From: Rhodothermus marinus DSM 4252 | GTDB lineage: Bacteria > Bacteroidota > Rhodothermia > Rhodothermales > Rhodothermaceae | NCBI RefSeq assembly: GCF_000024845.1 | Contig: NC_013501.1 | Location: 2,956,874-3,020,873 of the forward strand | Length of the DNA: 64,000 nucleotides | Direction of reading: 5' to 3' | In this document: positions 54,446 to 62,949 of the stretch, one piece after another | Numbering within the stretch: the first letter of the stretch is position 1 | How the letters are laid out: every line of letters begins with the position of its first letter | Translations under genes and position numbers: made by a program | Notes under the pieces: generated by a model | What the model was told of the DNA's origin: nothing | The model's database searches: none | Seen by the model: the letters and a program-made list of their open reading frames with translations, nothing else

Positions 54446-56742
54446 CGCGCTGGCGCCTGCACGTCGAGGGTGCCGTGCAGGGTGTCGGCTTCCGGCCGTT
54501 CGTTTACCGGCTGGCCCACGAGCTGGGCCTGAACGGTGAGGTGCGCAACGATCCTGCCGGCGTGACCATAGAGATCGAGGGCGATCCGGAGCGCCTGGCC
54601 TGCTTCCGGGAACGTCTGGAGCAACAACCTCCGCCGGCCGCCCGCATCCGACGCATCACCTGCACGGAACTGCCGCCCTGCGGCTACCGCACCTTCACCA
54701 TCGCCGCCAGTCGCCCTGAAGGCGAGCGTCAGGTGTTTCTACTGCCGGATCTGGCCACCTGTCCCGATTGCCTGCGCGAGCTGTTCGACCCGAACGACCG
54801 CCGCTATCGCTACCCGTTCATCAACTGCACCAACTGCGGCCCGCGCTTTACGATCATCGAGCGACTTCCCTACGACCGCCCCAATACCACGATGCGGCAC
54901 TTCCGGATGTGCGCGCGCTGCCGGGCCGAATACGAGGATCCGCTGAACCGACGTTTCCACGCACAGCCAAACGCCTGTCCCGACTGCGGTCCGCATCTGG
55001 CACTCTGGGATCGAAAAGGCAACGTGCTGGCCGAGCGGGACGAGGCGCTGCGCCGGGCGGCCGAGGCAATCTGCGAGGGACGGATCGTAGCGGTTAAAGG
55101 ACTGGGCGGCTTTCATCTGATCGTCGATGCCCGCAACGAGGCGGCTGTTCGGGTGCTCCGGTTGCGCAAGGGACGCGAAGCCAAGCCGTTCGCCCTGATG
55201 TATCCGTCGCTGGCGGCGGTCCGGGCGCACGCCTGCGTCTCGGAGGCCGAAGCGGCCCTGCTGACGTCACCCGCGGCGCCCATCGTGTTGCTGCGCCGCA
55301 CCGCAGCGGGTCGGGAGGCGCTGGCCCCGTCGGTGGCGCCCGGCAATCCGTATCTGGGCATCATGCTGCCCTACACGCCGCTGCACCATCTGCTGCTGAC
55401 CGAACTGGGCTTTCCGGTGGTGGCCACCAGCGGCAACCGCTCGGAGGAACCCATCTGCATCGACGAGCGCGAAGCGCTGGTGCGGCTGCGCGACCTGGCC
55501 GATCTGTTTCTGGTGCACAACCGGCCGATCGCCCGCTACTGCGACGACTCGGTGGTGCGCTTCATCGACGGCCACCCGGTCTTCCTGCGACGTGCCCGCG
55601 GCTATGCGCCCCTGCCGGTGGAGCTGGCCGACGACTGGCCCGCCCATCCCGAGCAGGTGCTGGCCGTGGGCGGCCATCTGAAAAACACGGTGGCACTGGC
55701 TTCGGGCCGGACGGTCTGGATCAGCCAGCACATCGGCGACCTGGAGACGGCCGAAGCCCGCGCGGCCTTCGTGCGCGTGATCGACGACTTCACGCGCCTG
55801 TACGAGCGCACGCCCGACGCGGTAGCCTGCGACGCCCACCCCGACTACGCCTCCACGCACCATGCACACCGGCTGGGTCGGCCGGTCGCGCCGGTGCAAC
55901 ACCACCTGGCGCACGTATGGGCCTGCATGGCCGAGCACGGGCTACGACCGCCCGTGCTCGGCTTCGGCTGGGACGGCACGGGCTACGGCCCCGACGGCGC
56001 GGTGTGGGGCGGCGAATGCTTTCTGGTGACGGCGGAACGCGCCGTGCGGATCGCGCACCTGCGGCCGTTTCGGCTGCCGGGTGGCGAGGCGGCCGTGCGC
56101 GAGCCCCGACGGACGGCGCTGGGCCTGCTCCACGCCTGGAAGGGCGAGGCGGCGCTCATGCACCTGCCGTCCGGCGCTTTTACCGAAACCGAAGCCCGGC
56201 TCCTGCTGCAGATGGTGACGCGCGGCCTGAACGCGCCCTGGACCACCAGTATCGGACGGCTCTTCGACGCGGTAGCCGCCCTGCTCGGCCTGTGCCTGCG
56301 CAATCGGTTCGAGGGCGAGGCGGCCATGCTGCTGGAGTTTGCCGCCGAGGAAGCCGAGGCGTCCGGCCCGCCCTATCCGCTGGCGCTTCAGGAGCAGGAC
56401 GGCCGGCTGGTGCTCGACTGGGCTCCGCTGCTCGAAGCGCTCGAGGCCGACCGCGTGCAGGGACTCTCTCCGATGGTCATTGCGCGGCGCTTCCACGAAG
56501 GACTGGCGACCGCCATCGTAACGATAGCCCGGCGTATCGGCTGCCCGACCGTCGTGCTCAGCGGCGGCTGCTTCCAGAACCGCCTGCTCACCGAAACGTC
56601 GCTCCGGCTACTTCGTGCGGCCGGATTTCGCCCGTATATTCACCGACAGGTGCCCCCCGGCGACGGTGGCCTGGCGCTGGGACAGGTGGCCGCGCTCCGC
56701 TGGGGCCTGACCATGCCCGCTCTCGTCAACCATTCATGCTGA
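54421..56742 (+). CDS. hypF: carbamoyltransferase HypF
   Basis: About 773 residues. Acylphosphatase domain (VQGVGFRPFVYRLAHELGLNGEVRN), two zinc fingers (CPDCLRELFDPNDRRYRYPF and CARCRAEYEDPLNRRFHAQPNACPDCGP), a YrdC-like domain (GGFHLIVDARNEAAVRVLR; TSGNRSEEPI) and a Kae1/HypF C-terminal domain (QHHLAHVWACMAEHGL; VLSGGCFQNRLLTE). It makes carbamoyl-AMP and transfers it to HypE for the cyanide ligands. Confidence 0.96.
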   Translation: MRTATEHLTRWRLHVEGAVQGVGFRPFVYRLAHELGLNGEVRNDPAGVTIEIEGDPERLACFRERLEQQPPPAARIRRITCTELPPCGYRTFTIAASRPEGERQVFLLPDLATCPDCLRELFDPNDRRYRYPFINCTNCGPRFTIIERLPYDRPNTTMRHFRMCARCRAEYEDPLNRRFHAQPNACPDCGPHLALWDRKGNVLAERDEALRRAAEAICEGRIVAVKGLGGFHLIVDARNEAAVRVLRLRKGREAKPFALMYPSLAAVRAHACVSEAEAALLTSPAAPIVLLRRTAAGREALAPSVAPGNPYLGIMLPYTPLHHLLLTELGFPVVATSGNRSEEPICIDEREALVRLRDLADLFLVHNRPIARYCDDSVVRFIDGHPVFLRRARGYAPLPVELADDWPAHPEQVLAVGGHLKNTVALASGRTVWISQHIGDLETAEARAAFVRVIDDFTRLYERTPDAVACDAHPDYASTHHAHRLGRPVAPVQHHLAHVWACMAEHGLRPPVLGFGWDGTGYGPDGAVWGGECFLVTAERAVRIAHLRPFRLPGGEAAVREPRRTALGLLHAWKGEAALMHLPSGAFTETEARLLLQMVTRGLNAPWTTSIGRLFDAVAALLGLCLRNRFEGEAAMLLEFAAEEAEASGPPYPLALQEQDGRLVLDWAPLLEALEADRVQGLSPMVIARRFHEGLATAIVTIARRIGCPTVVLSGGCFQNRLLTETSLRLLRAAGFRPYIHRQVPPGDGGLALGQVAALRWGLTMPALVNHSC

Positions 56743-56746
56743 AGCC

Positions 56747-57004
56747 ATGTGCCTGGCCGTACCCGGTAAGATCGTCGCCATCCTGGACGAGGACCCGCTT
56801 ACCCGACGCGGGAAGGTGGACTTCGGCGGCATCCAGAAGGAAGTCAACCTGGCGTTCGTCCCGGAAGCCCGCGTGGGCGACTACGTGATGGTGCACGTGG
56901 GCATCGCCATCAGCGTGGTGGACGAAGCCGAAGCGCACCGCGTCTTCGAGTACCTGCAGCAGATCGACGAACTGGAAGAACTCAATCCGCCCGAGGCGCC
57001 ATGA
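56747..57004 (+). CDS. hypC: hydrogenase assembly chaperone HypC
   Basis: 85 residues beginning [12 protein letters not shown], the invariant HypC start with catalytic Cys2. It escorts the large subunit and carries the Fe(CN)2CO unit with HypD. Its 3' end overlaps hypD by 4 bp. Confidence 0.96.
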   Translation: MCLAVPGKIVAILDEDPLTRRGKVDFGGIQKEVNLAFVPEARVGDYVMVHVGIAISVVDEAEAHRVFEYLQQIDELEELNPPEAP

Positions 57005-58110
57005 AATTCATCGACGAATACCGCGATCGCGAGGCCGCACTGCGCTACGCCCGGCTGATCGCGAAGATCACCACGCGGCCCTGGACGATCATGGAGGTTT
57101 GCGGCGGCCAGACGCACGCCATCGTGCGCTTCGGCGTCGACGAGTTGCTCCCGCCGGGCGTGACGCTCGTGCACGGCCCCGGCTGTCCGGTCTGCGTAAC
57201 GCCTGTCGAACTGATCGACAAGGCCATCGCCATCGCGTCGATGCCCGGCGTGATTTTCTGCTCGTTCGGCGACATGCTCCGCGTGCCGGGTACGCAGGGC
57301 GATCTATTCTCGGTCAAAGCGCGCGGCGGCGACGTCCGGATCGTCTATTCGCCGCTCGACGCCGTGCAACTGGCCGCCCGCAACCCGGATCGGGAGGTGG
57401 TCTTTTTCGCCGTCGGTTTCGAGACGACGGCCCCGGCCAATGCGCTGGCCGTGCTACAGGCCCATCGCATGGGGCTGAAAAACTTTTCGATGCTGGTGGC
57501 GCACGTGCTCGTGCCGCCGGCCATGGAGGCCATTCTGCAATCTCCGAACAACCGCGTGCAGGGCTTTCTGGCGGCCGGCCATGTGTGTACGGTGATGGGT
57601 TACCGGGAGTACGAGCCCATTGCGAAAAAGTACCGGGTGCCGATCGTGGTGACGGGCTTTGAGCCACTCGACCTGCTGCAGGGTCTCTACATGTGCATCC
57701 GACAGCTCGAAGAAGGACGCTACGAGGTGGAGAACCAGTACACGCGCTCGGTGCGACGCCAGGGCAACGAAGCGGCTCAGCAGCATATCCGGGAGGTGTT
57801 CGAGATCGTGCCGCGCAAGTGGCGGGGCATCGGCGAGTTGCCTCAGAGCGGGCTGGGCCTGCGGGCGCCCTACCAGGCCTACGACGCCGAGCGCAAGTTC
57901 GGCGTGGTGGCACACACGGCCGAGGAAGCGTCGGAATGCATTGCCGGCGAGGTGCTGCAGGGTGCGAAAAAGCCGACCGAGTGCCCGGCCTTCGGGACGC
58001 GCTGCACGCCCGAGCATCCGCTGGGCGCCCCCATGGTGTCGTCCGAGGGTGCCTGCGCCGCCTACTACCGGTATCGTCGGTTCACCGAAAAACAGACGGC
58101 TACGCCATGA
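57001..58110 (+). CDS. hypD: hydrogenase Fe-ligand scaffold HypD
   Basis: 369 residues. [32 protein letters not shown] with the Fe-binding Cys pair, [26 protein letters not shown] and the C-terminal 4Fe-4S cysteines ([30 protein letters not shown]) are all present. It is translationally coupled with hypC and hypE. Confidence 0.96.
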   Translation: MKFIDEYRDREAALRYARLIAKITTRPWTIMEVCGGQTHAIVRFGVDELLPPGVTLVHGPGCPVCVTPVELIDKAIAIASMPGVIFCSFGDMLRVPGTQGDLFSVKARGGDVRIVYSPLDAVQLAARNPDREVVFFAVGFETTAPANALAVLQAHRMGLKNFSMLVAHVLVPPAMEAILQSPNNRVQGFLAAGHVCTVMGYREYEPIAKKYRVPIVVTGFEPLDLLQGLYMCIRQLEEGRYEVENQYTRSVRRQGNEAAQQHIREVFEIVPRKWRGIGELPQSGLGLRAPYQAYDAERKFGVVAHTAEEASECIAGEVLQGAKKPTECPAFGTRCTPEHPLGAPMVSSEGACAAYYRYRRFTEKQTATP

Positions 58111-59162
58111 GCGACGGGAACGGCTTCACTCCGGTCTGTCCGCTCCCCATCCAGGAGTATCCGCATGTGCTGCTGGCGCACGGGGGTGGCGGCCGCCTGA
58201 TGCACCAGCTCATCGACGCCATTGCAAGCACGTTTGCCAGCGCGGAGCTGGCCCGCCGCCACGACGGGGCCGCGCTGCGCATCGGCGACATGCGGCTGGC
58301 CTTCACGACCGATGCCTTTGTGGTCCAACCGCTGTTCTTCCCCGGCGGTGACATCGGCAAACTGGCCGTCTGCGGCACGGTGAACGATCTGGCCATGTGC
58401 GGCGCCCGTCCGCTGTACCTGAGCGTCAGCTTCATCCTCGAAGAAGGGCTGTCCATGGAAACGCTCGGGCGCGTGGTGGCCTCGATGCAGGCGGCCGCCC
58501 ACGAGGCCGGCGTCGAGATCGTCACCGGCGACACGAAGGTAGTCGATCGCGGCAAGGGCGACGGCATCTTCATCAGCACGGCCGGCATCGGGGTGATCGA
58601 ACACGATCGCCCGATCGGTCCCGAGGCCGTGCGGCCGGGCGATGCGGTGCTGCTCAGCGGCGACATCGGCCGCCACGGTATCGCCATCATGGCCGTACGC
58701 GAAGGCCTGGCCTTCGAGACCGAGATCACAAGCGACTGCGCACCGCTGGCCGCGCCCGTGCTGAAGCTGCTGGAAGCCGGCGTCGCGGTGCACTGCCTGC
58801 GCGACCTGACGCGGGGTGGCCTGGCCGCGGCTCTGGTGGAAATCGCTCAGACGGCCGGGCTGCACATCCAGCTCGACGAAGCGGCCATTCCCGTGCGCCC
58901 GGAGGTGCAGAGCGCCTGCGAGCTGCTGGGAATCGACCCGCTCTACGTAGCCAACGAAGGGCGCTTTGTGGCCTTCGTGCCCGAAGCCGAGGCGGAACGG
59001 GCCCTGTCGATTCTGCAGACGGAACCGGTCAGCGCCGATGCCCGCGTGATCGGCCACGTGACGGCCGACGGTCCGGCCGGACTGGTCACGCTCCGTACGG
59101 CCATCGGCACCACACGCGTGCTCGACCTCCTCAGCGGCGAACAACTGCCCCGGATCTGTTGA
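58107..59162 (+). CDS. hypE: hydrogenase maturation protein HypE
   Basis: About 351 residues of the AIR-synthase/PurM fold: [15 protein letters not shown] at the start, [30 protein letters not shown], and a C-terminal Cys (LPRIC) that carries the thiocarboxamide/thiocyanate. It receives carbamoyl from HypF. ATG overlaps the hypD TGA. The 105-bp spacer downstream is AT-rich (TTTACAAAAAGACTTTTCTTTCG) with no clear terminator. Confidence 0.96.
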   Translation: MSDGNGFTPVCPLPIQEYPHVLLAHGGGGRLMHQLIDAIASTFASAELARRHDGAALRIGDMRLAFTTDAFVVQPLFFPGGDIGKLAVCGTVNDLAMCGARPLYLSVSFILEEGLSMETLGRVVASMQAAAHEAGVEIVTGDTKVVDRGKGDGIFISTAGIGVIEHDRPIGPEAVRPGDAVLLSGDIGRHGIAIMAVREGLAFETEITSDCAPLAAPVLKLLEAGVAVHCLRDLTRGGLAAALVEIAQTAGLHIQLDEAAIPVRPEVQSACELLGIDPLYVANEGRFVAFVPEAEAERALSILQTEPVSADARVIGHVTADGPAGLVTLRTAIGTTRVLDLLSGEQLPRIC

Positions 59163-59267
59163 AGGGTCGAATTTGTCGAATTTAATCCAGTCTCTTTACA
59201 AAAAGACTTTTCTTTCGTTTCTTCGGAATCAGAGAGCGTATCGTTCGTTCACAGACCGGTTCAGATC

Positions 59268-60479
59268 ATGCGACGACTGCTGTTGAGTCTGGCAAGCCTG
59301 CTGGTGGCCAGCGTGGTGTTCGGTCAGAAATTCGAGCAACTGGCCCGAACGCCCCCGATGGGCTGGAACAGCTGGAATCACTTCGGCTGCAACATCAACG
59401 AGCAGATCGTGCGCGAGGTGGCCCAGGCCATGGTACGCTCGGGCATGCGCGATGCCGGCTACGAATACGTGATCATCGACGACTGCTGGCAGGGCGAACG
59501 CGACAGCCTGGGCTTCATCCAGCCCGATCCCGAGCGTTTCCCGTCGGGCATGAAGGCGCTGGCCGACTACATCCACAGTCTGGGCCTGAAGTTCGGTATC
59601 TATTCGGACGCCGGCGACCGCACCTGTGCCGGACGGCCCGGCAGCCGCGGCCACGAGTACCAGGATGCCCTGACCTACGCCCGCTGGGGCGTCGATTATC
59701 TGAAGTACGACTGGTGCCATACGGAGAACCTGAATCCTATTGGCGCCTACACCACGATGCGGGATGCGCTCTATGCGGCCGGGCGCCCCGTCGTCTTCAG
59801 CATCTGTGAGTGGGGCACAAACGAGCCCTGGAAGTGGGGCCGCACGATCGGCCACCTGTGGCGCACCACCGGCGACATCACCAACTGCTGGGACTGCATC
59901 ATCGACCACGGCACCTGGAAGTCGTGGGGCATTCTACAGATTCTGGACAAGCAGGACGGCCTGCGCATCTATGCCGGTCCCGGCCACTGGAACGACCCCG
60001 ACATGCTGGAGGTGGGCAACGGCATGCGCGTCAGCGAAGACCGCGCCCACTTCTCGATGTGGGCCATGCTGGCCGCTCCGCTCATCGCCGGCAACGACAT
60101 CCGCCACATGTCGGAGGCCACCCGCGAAATCCTGACCAATCGGGAGGTGATCGCCGTCGATCAGGACACGCTGGGCATTCAGGGCTTTCCCTATCGGCGA
60201 GAGGCCGGCGTGGAGATCTGGTTCCGGCCGCTGGCCGGCGGCGACTGGGCGATGGCCATCCTGAACCGCACCGAAACGCCCCGCACCGTGACGTTCAACT
60301 TCCGGGAAGAATACATCTTCGATGACTTCTCGAAACGGGGTACCTTTTTCGACCGGATCACTTACCGACTGCGCGACCTGTGGGCGCACCGGGACATCGG
60401 CACCACCGAGACGCCGCTTACCGTCGAAGTCCCCGGCCACGATGTGGTCATGCTCCGGTTGATCGCTCCGAAGCCATAA
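59268..60479 (+). CDS. GH27 alpha-galactosidase, secreted
   Basis: 403 residues with a signal peptide (MRRLLLSLASLLVASVVFGQ). PPMGWNSWNHFGCNI opens the TIM barrel; nucleophile is Asp148 in DYLKYDWCH and the acid/base is Asp203 in LWRTTGDITNCWD. A C-terminal beta-sandwich ends VVMLRLIAPKP. It removes terminal alpha-1,6-galactose from raffinose-type or galactomannan side chains. Convergent with the TonB receptor, 7 bp apart. Confidence 0.94.
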   Translation: MRRLLLSLASLLVASVVFGQKFEQLARTPPMGWNSWNHFGCNINEQIVREVAQAMVRSGMRDAGYEYVIIDDCWQGERDSLGFIQPDPERFPSGMKALADYIHSLGLKFGIYSDAGDRTCAGRPGSRGHEYQDALTYARWGVDYLKYDWCHTENLNPIGAYTTMRDALYAAGRPVVFSICEWGTNEPWKWGRTIGHLWRTTGDITNCWDCIIDHGTWKSWGILQILDKQDGLRIYAGPGHWNDPDMLEVGNGMRVSEDRAHFSMWAMLAAPLIAGNDIRHMSEATREILTNREVIAVDQDTLGIQGFPYRREAGVEIWFRPLAGGDWAMAILNRTETPRTVTFNFREEYIFDDFSKRGTFFDRITYRLRDLWAHRDIGTTETPLTVEVPGHDVVMLRLIAPKP

Positions 60480-60486
60480 GGCACCG

Positions 60487-62820
60487 TTAAAACATCAGTT
60501 TGACGCTCAGCACCGGGAGCGGAAAACCTTCGCGAACCGCCTCGACGCGACCGGTGCGCATATTGTAAGCCCGGTAGGTTTCCCGAGCGCCCAGCAGGTT
60601 TTTGATCTGAAGCGCCCAGACTTCGGCGTGCCGGCGATGATTGCGCCGGTAGGTGATCGTCAGATCGACCAACCACAGGTCGGGTTCGCGTTCTGCGAAC
60701 GCACGTCGGAGGTCTTCGACGACGTCCTGTTGCTGCGCAGAGGCGATCGGATCGACCGGGCTCCAGCGACGGCCGCCCAGCAGGCTTCCACGAAGGTTCA
60801 GTCCCAGCAGGTTGCGTCCGAGCGTCCACTCACGCCCCCAGAGCGCATTGATCGTGTAGCCCCGATCCCAGCGCGTAGGGCGCCAGCGTCCATCTCCCCC
60901 ACGATAACGGGAGCGGAAAAGCGACGCTGTAATCAGGTAGTAGGTCCCCTGCGAGAAAAAGCGCTCCAGTGTCAGTTCGATTCCCGTATTACGGCCGGCC
61001 CCCTCGTTGACCAGCGTTTCCTGAAACGCCCAGTCCTGCTCCAGATTGAGCGTGGAGATCGGCGAGCCGGGCACAACCGGCACCTCGAAAAGCTCCTGCA
61101 CGTAGCCCTCCAGGCGAAGCCGTGTATGCGTGCTCAGATGCCGCTCGTAGCCGGCCACCAGATGATGCGCCCGGGCCGGTCCCAGTCGCCGATTGGGCTG
61201 TACCTGTTGCCCGGCCTCGGTGCGGGTCACAAAGTAAATGCGGAGGGGCTCAATCTGGCTGTGGAGACCGTAGCCGGCATGAAGCACATGTCCGTCGGCT
61301 ACCGTCCATCGCACGCCCATCCGGGGCTCCAGCAGGGTATGACGCGTAAGCGCCACGTGCATCAGGTGCAGTCCGACATTCACCGTCAGCCGGGCGGAGG
61401 GCCGGAGCAGCGATTGTGCATAGGCCTGCAAAAGCTGGCTGCGCCCGGTGCCTGACGCGATCGTTTCAAGCGGTTGCCCTTCGTGCGGTGCCGCGCGAAG
61501 GTGCAGATCGTAGCCCGGCCATTGTGCCACCACACCCACCTGCGCCGTATGCCGGGCGCCAAACTTGTGCTGGATGTACGAGCGCACGATCAGCCGATCT
61601 TCGGTGCTTCGCACCGTAAGATCGTCGCGGAGCACGCCATCCCATCCCTTCAACCGCTCGTCGAGGTGCGTGCGGTGCAGCGTCAGGGCCAAGGTGGTGT
61701 GCCAGAGGGTTCGATCCCCCAGAAGTTGTCGGAGAGACAGGCCCGTCGCTCCGATGTCGAGGGCCAGACGTCCCTGTACGCGATCCCGACGGTATTTCCA
61801 GTCGGCCGTATCCGCCTCTGGCGTGAAGGTCTGTCGGTCCAGTCCGCCAATGCCCCACACGTCCAGCCATCCACGGCGTCCCAGCGGGAAACTGAGTTTG
61901 AACGAGAGATCCTGAAAACGCGCCACGTCGTCGGTGGGAAGCACTGGTAACAGCAGGGCCAGCGTCGAATAGCGGTAATTGAACAGGTAGCTGGACGCCC
62001 GCCCCTGCACGAACGGGCCTTCAGACGACAGATCAATCCCGATCAGCCCGAGCTGGAACGCATAGGAGCGCCGGGCGGCGTTGCCTCGTCGAAAGCGCAT
62101 GTCGAAGACACCGGCCAGCACATTGCCGTACTCGGCCGGGAAGGCGCCGGTCAGCACATCGCTATCGGCCAGCAACTGACTGCTGAAAAGCGTCAGTCCA
62201 CCCCCGCCCAGCACGGCCTGATCGGCGAAATGGTTGGGGTTTGGAATCTCGACGCCTTCCAGTCGCCATTGCACTCCTTTTGGCGCGTTGCCCCGCACGA
62301 TCAGGGCATTATCCTGAATGCCGGCGCCGCTGGCAATACCCGCAAAGACGGCGGCCATGCGCGCCGGATCGTCCAGCCCCCCTGCATAGCGTCGGGTTTC
62401 TTCCACGGAAAAAGAACGGGCGCTCAGTAAGGCAAAATCGTTGAGCGGGCGCACCGGCTCGACCGAAGGCGTTACCACTACGGCCGACCCGGTGATCACC
62501 TGTTCTTTGAGCGCGACCTCCAGCACGGTTTCCCGTCCGGACGACACCAGCACGCCTGACAGAACCACCGGCTCGTACCCCAGAAAGCTGACGCGCAGAT
62601 CGTAGCGGCCCGGTGCCAGGCCGCTCAGCACAAACCACCCTTCGCCATCGGTAGTAGTGCCCCGCAACGGATCGGTATGCAGTACCACCACGTGTGCGCC
62701 GGGTAGCGGTTGCCCCGTATCGCGATCCACGACGCGCCCGCGAATGGTCTGGGCCATTAGCGTTTCCGCAAAAAGACCCACCAGCACAACCGGCAACAAC
62801 CATCGAGCAACGGTACCCAT
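60487..62820 (-). CDS. TonB-dependent receptor, CarboxypepD-like N-terminus
   Basis: About 777 residues. Signal peptide (RWLLPVVLVGLFAETLMAQ), beta-sandwich domain (TIRGRVVDRDTGQPLPGAHVVVL, GWFVLSGLAPGRYDLRVSFLGYE), plug (AGIASGAGIQDNALIVRGNAPKGVQWRLEGVEIPNPNHF) and outer-membrane barrel with a terminal Phe (PVLSVKLMF). Substrate unknown. ATG 62820 is used; a TTG two codons upstream is in-frame. An AraC-type membrane regulator is directly upstream on the same strand. Confidence 0.88.
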   Translation of the reverse strand: MGTVARWLLPVVLVGLFAETLMAQTIRGRVVDRDTGQPLPGAHVVVLHTDPLRGTTTDGEGWFVLSGLAPGRYDLRVSFLGYEPVVLSGVLVSSGRETVLEVALKEQVITGSAVVVTPSVEPVRPLNDFALLSARSFSVEETRRYAGGLDDPARMAAVFAGIASGAGIQDNALIVRGNAPKGVQWRLEGVEIPNPNHFADQAVLGGGGLTLFSSQLLADSDVLTGAFPAEYGNVLAGVFDMRFRRGNAARRSYAFQLGLIGIDLSSEGPFVQGRASSYLFNYRYSTLALLLPVLPTDDVARFQDLSFKLSFPLGRRGWLDVWGIGGLDRQTFTPEADTADWKYRRDRVQGRLALDIGATGLSLRQLLGDRTLWHTTLALTLHRTHLDERLKGWDGVLRDDLTVRSTEDRLIVRSYIQHKFGARHTAQVGVVAQWPGYDLHLRAAPHEGQPLETIASGTGRSQLLQAYAQSLLRPSARLTVNVGLHLMHVALTRHTLLEPRMGVRWTVADGHVLHAGYGLHSQIEPLRIYFVTRTEAGQQVQPNRRLGPARAHHLVAGYERHLSTHTRLRLEGYVQELFEVPVVPGSPISTLNLEQDWAFQETLVNEGAGRNTGIELTLERFFSQGTYYLITASLFRSRYRGGDGRWRPTRWDRGYTINALWGREWTLGRNLLGLNLRGSLLGGRRWSPVDPIASAQQQDVVEDLRRAFAEREPDLWLVDLTITYRRNHRRHAEVWALQIKNLLGARETYRAYNMRTGRVEAVREGFPLPVLSVKLMF

Positions 62821-62881
62821 CGGCAACTACCTGTTTGTTTGCACTTCAGCGGACGGGCACCGAAGGTAGCGTTGGAGGCGT

Positions 62882-62949
62882 CGCAAAGCGTCCGAGCCGA
62901 TGGGACCGTACGCCTGAACCGGTCTGGTCCCGTGGGTTCAGGCTTTGCG
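62882..62949 (-). repeat. interleaved inverted repeats spanning the AraC gene end
   Basis: Three perfect stems within 68 bp: GGGACC (62902) with GGTCCC (62926); GCCTGAACC (62912) with GGTTCAGGC (62935); CGCAAAGC (62882) with GCTTTGCG (62942). The first and second cross, giving a pseudoknot-like topology, and the second overlaps the regulator's stop codon. Could be a termination or coupling element for the − strand pair. Confidence 0.55.

Noticed and set aside
59163-59267. Terminator after hypE (AAAAAGACTTTT)
   Set aside because: Too AT-rich and short to form a stable stem; read as an AT-rich promoter region of the alpha-galactosidase gene at most.
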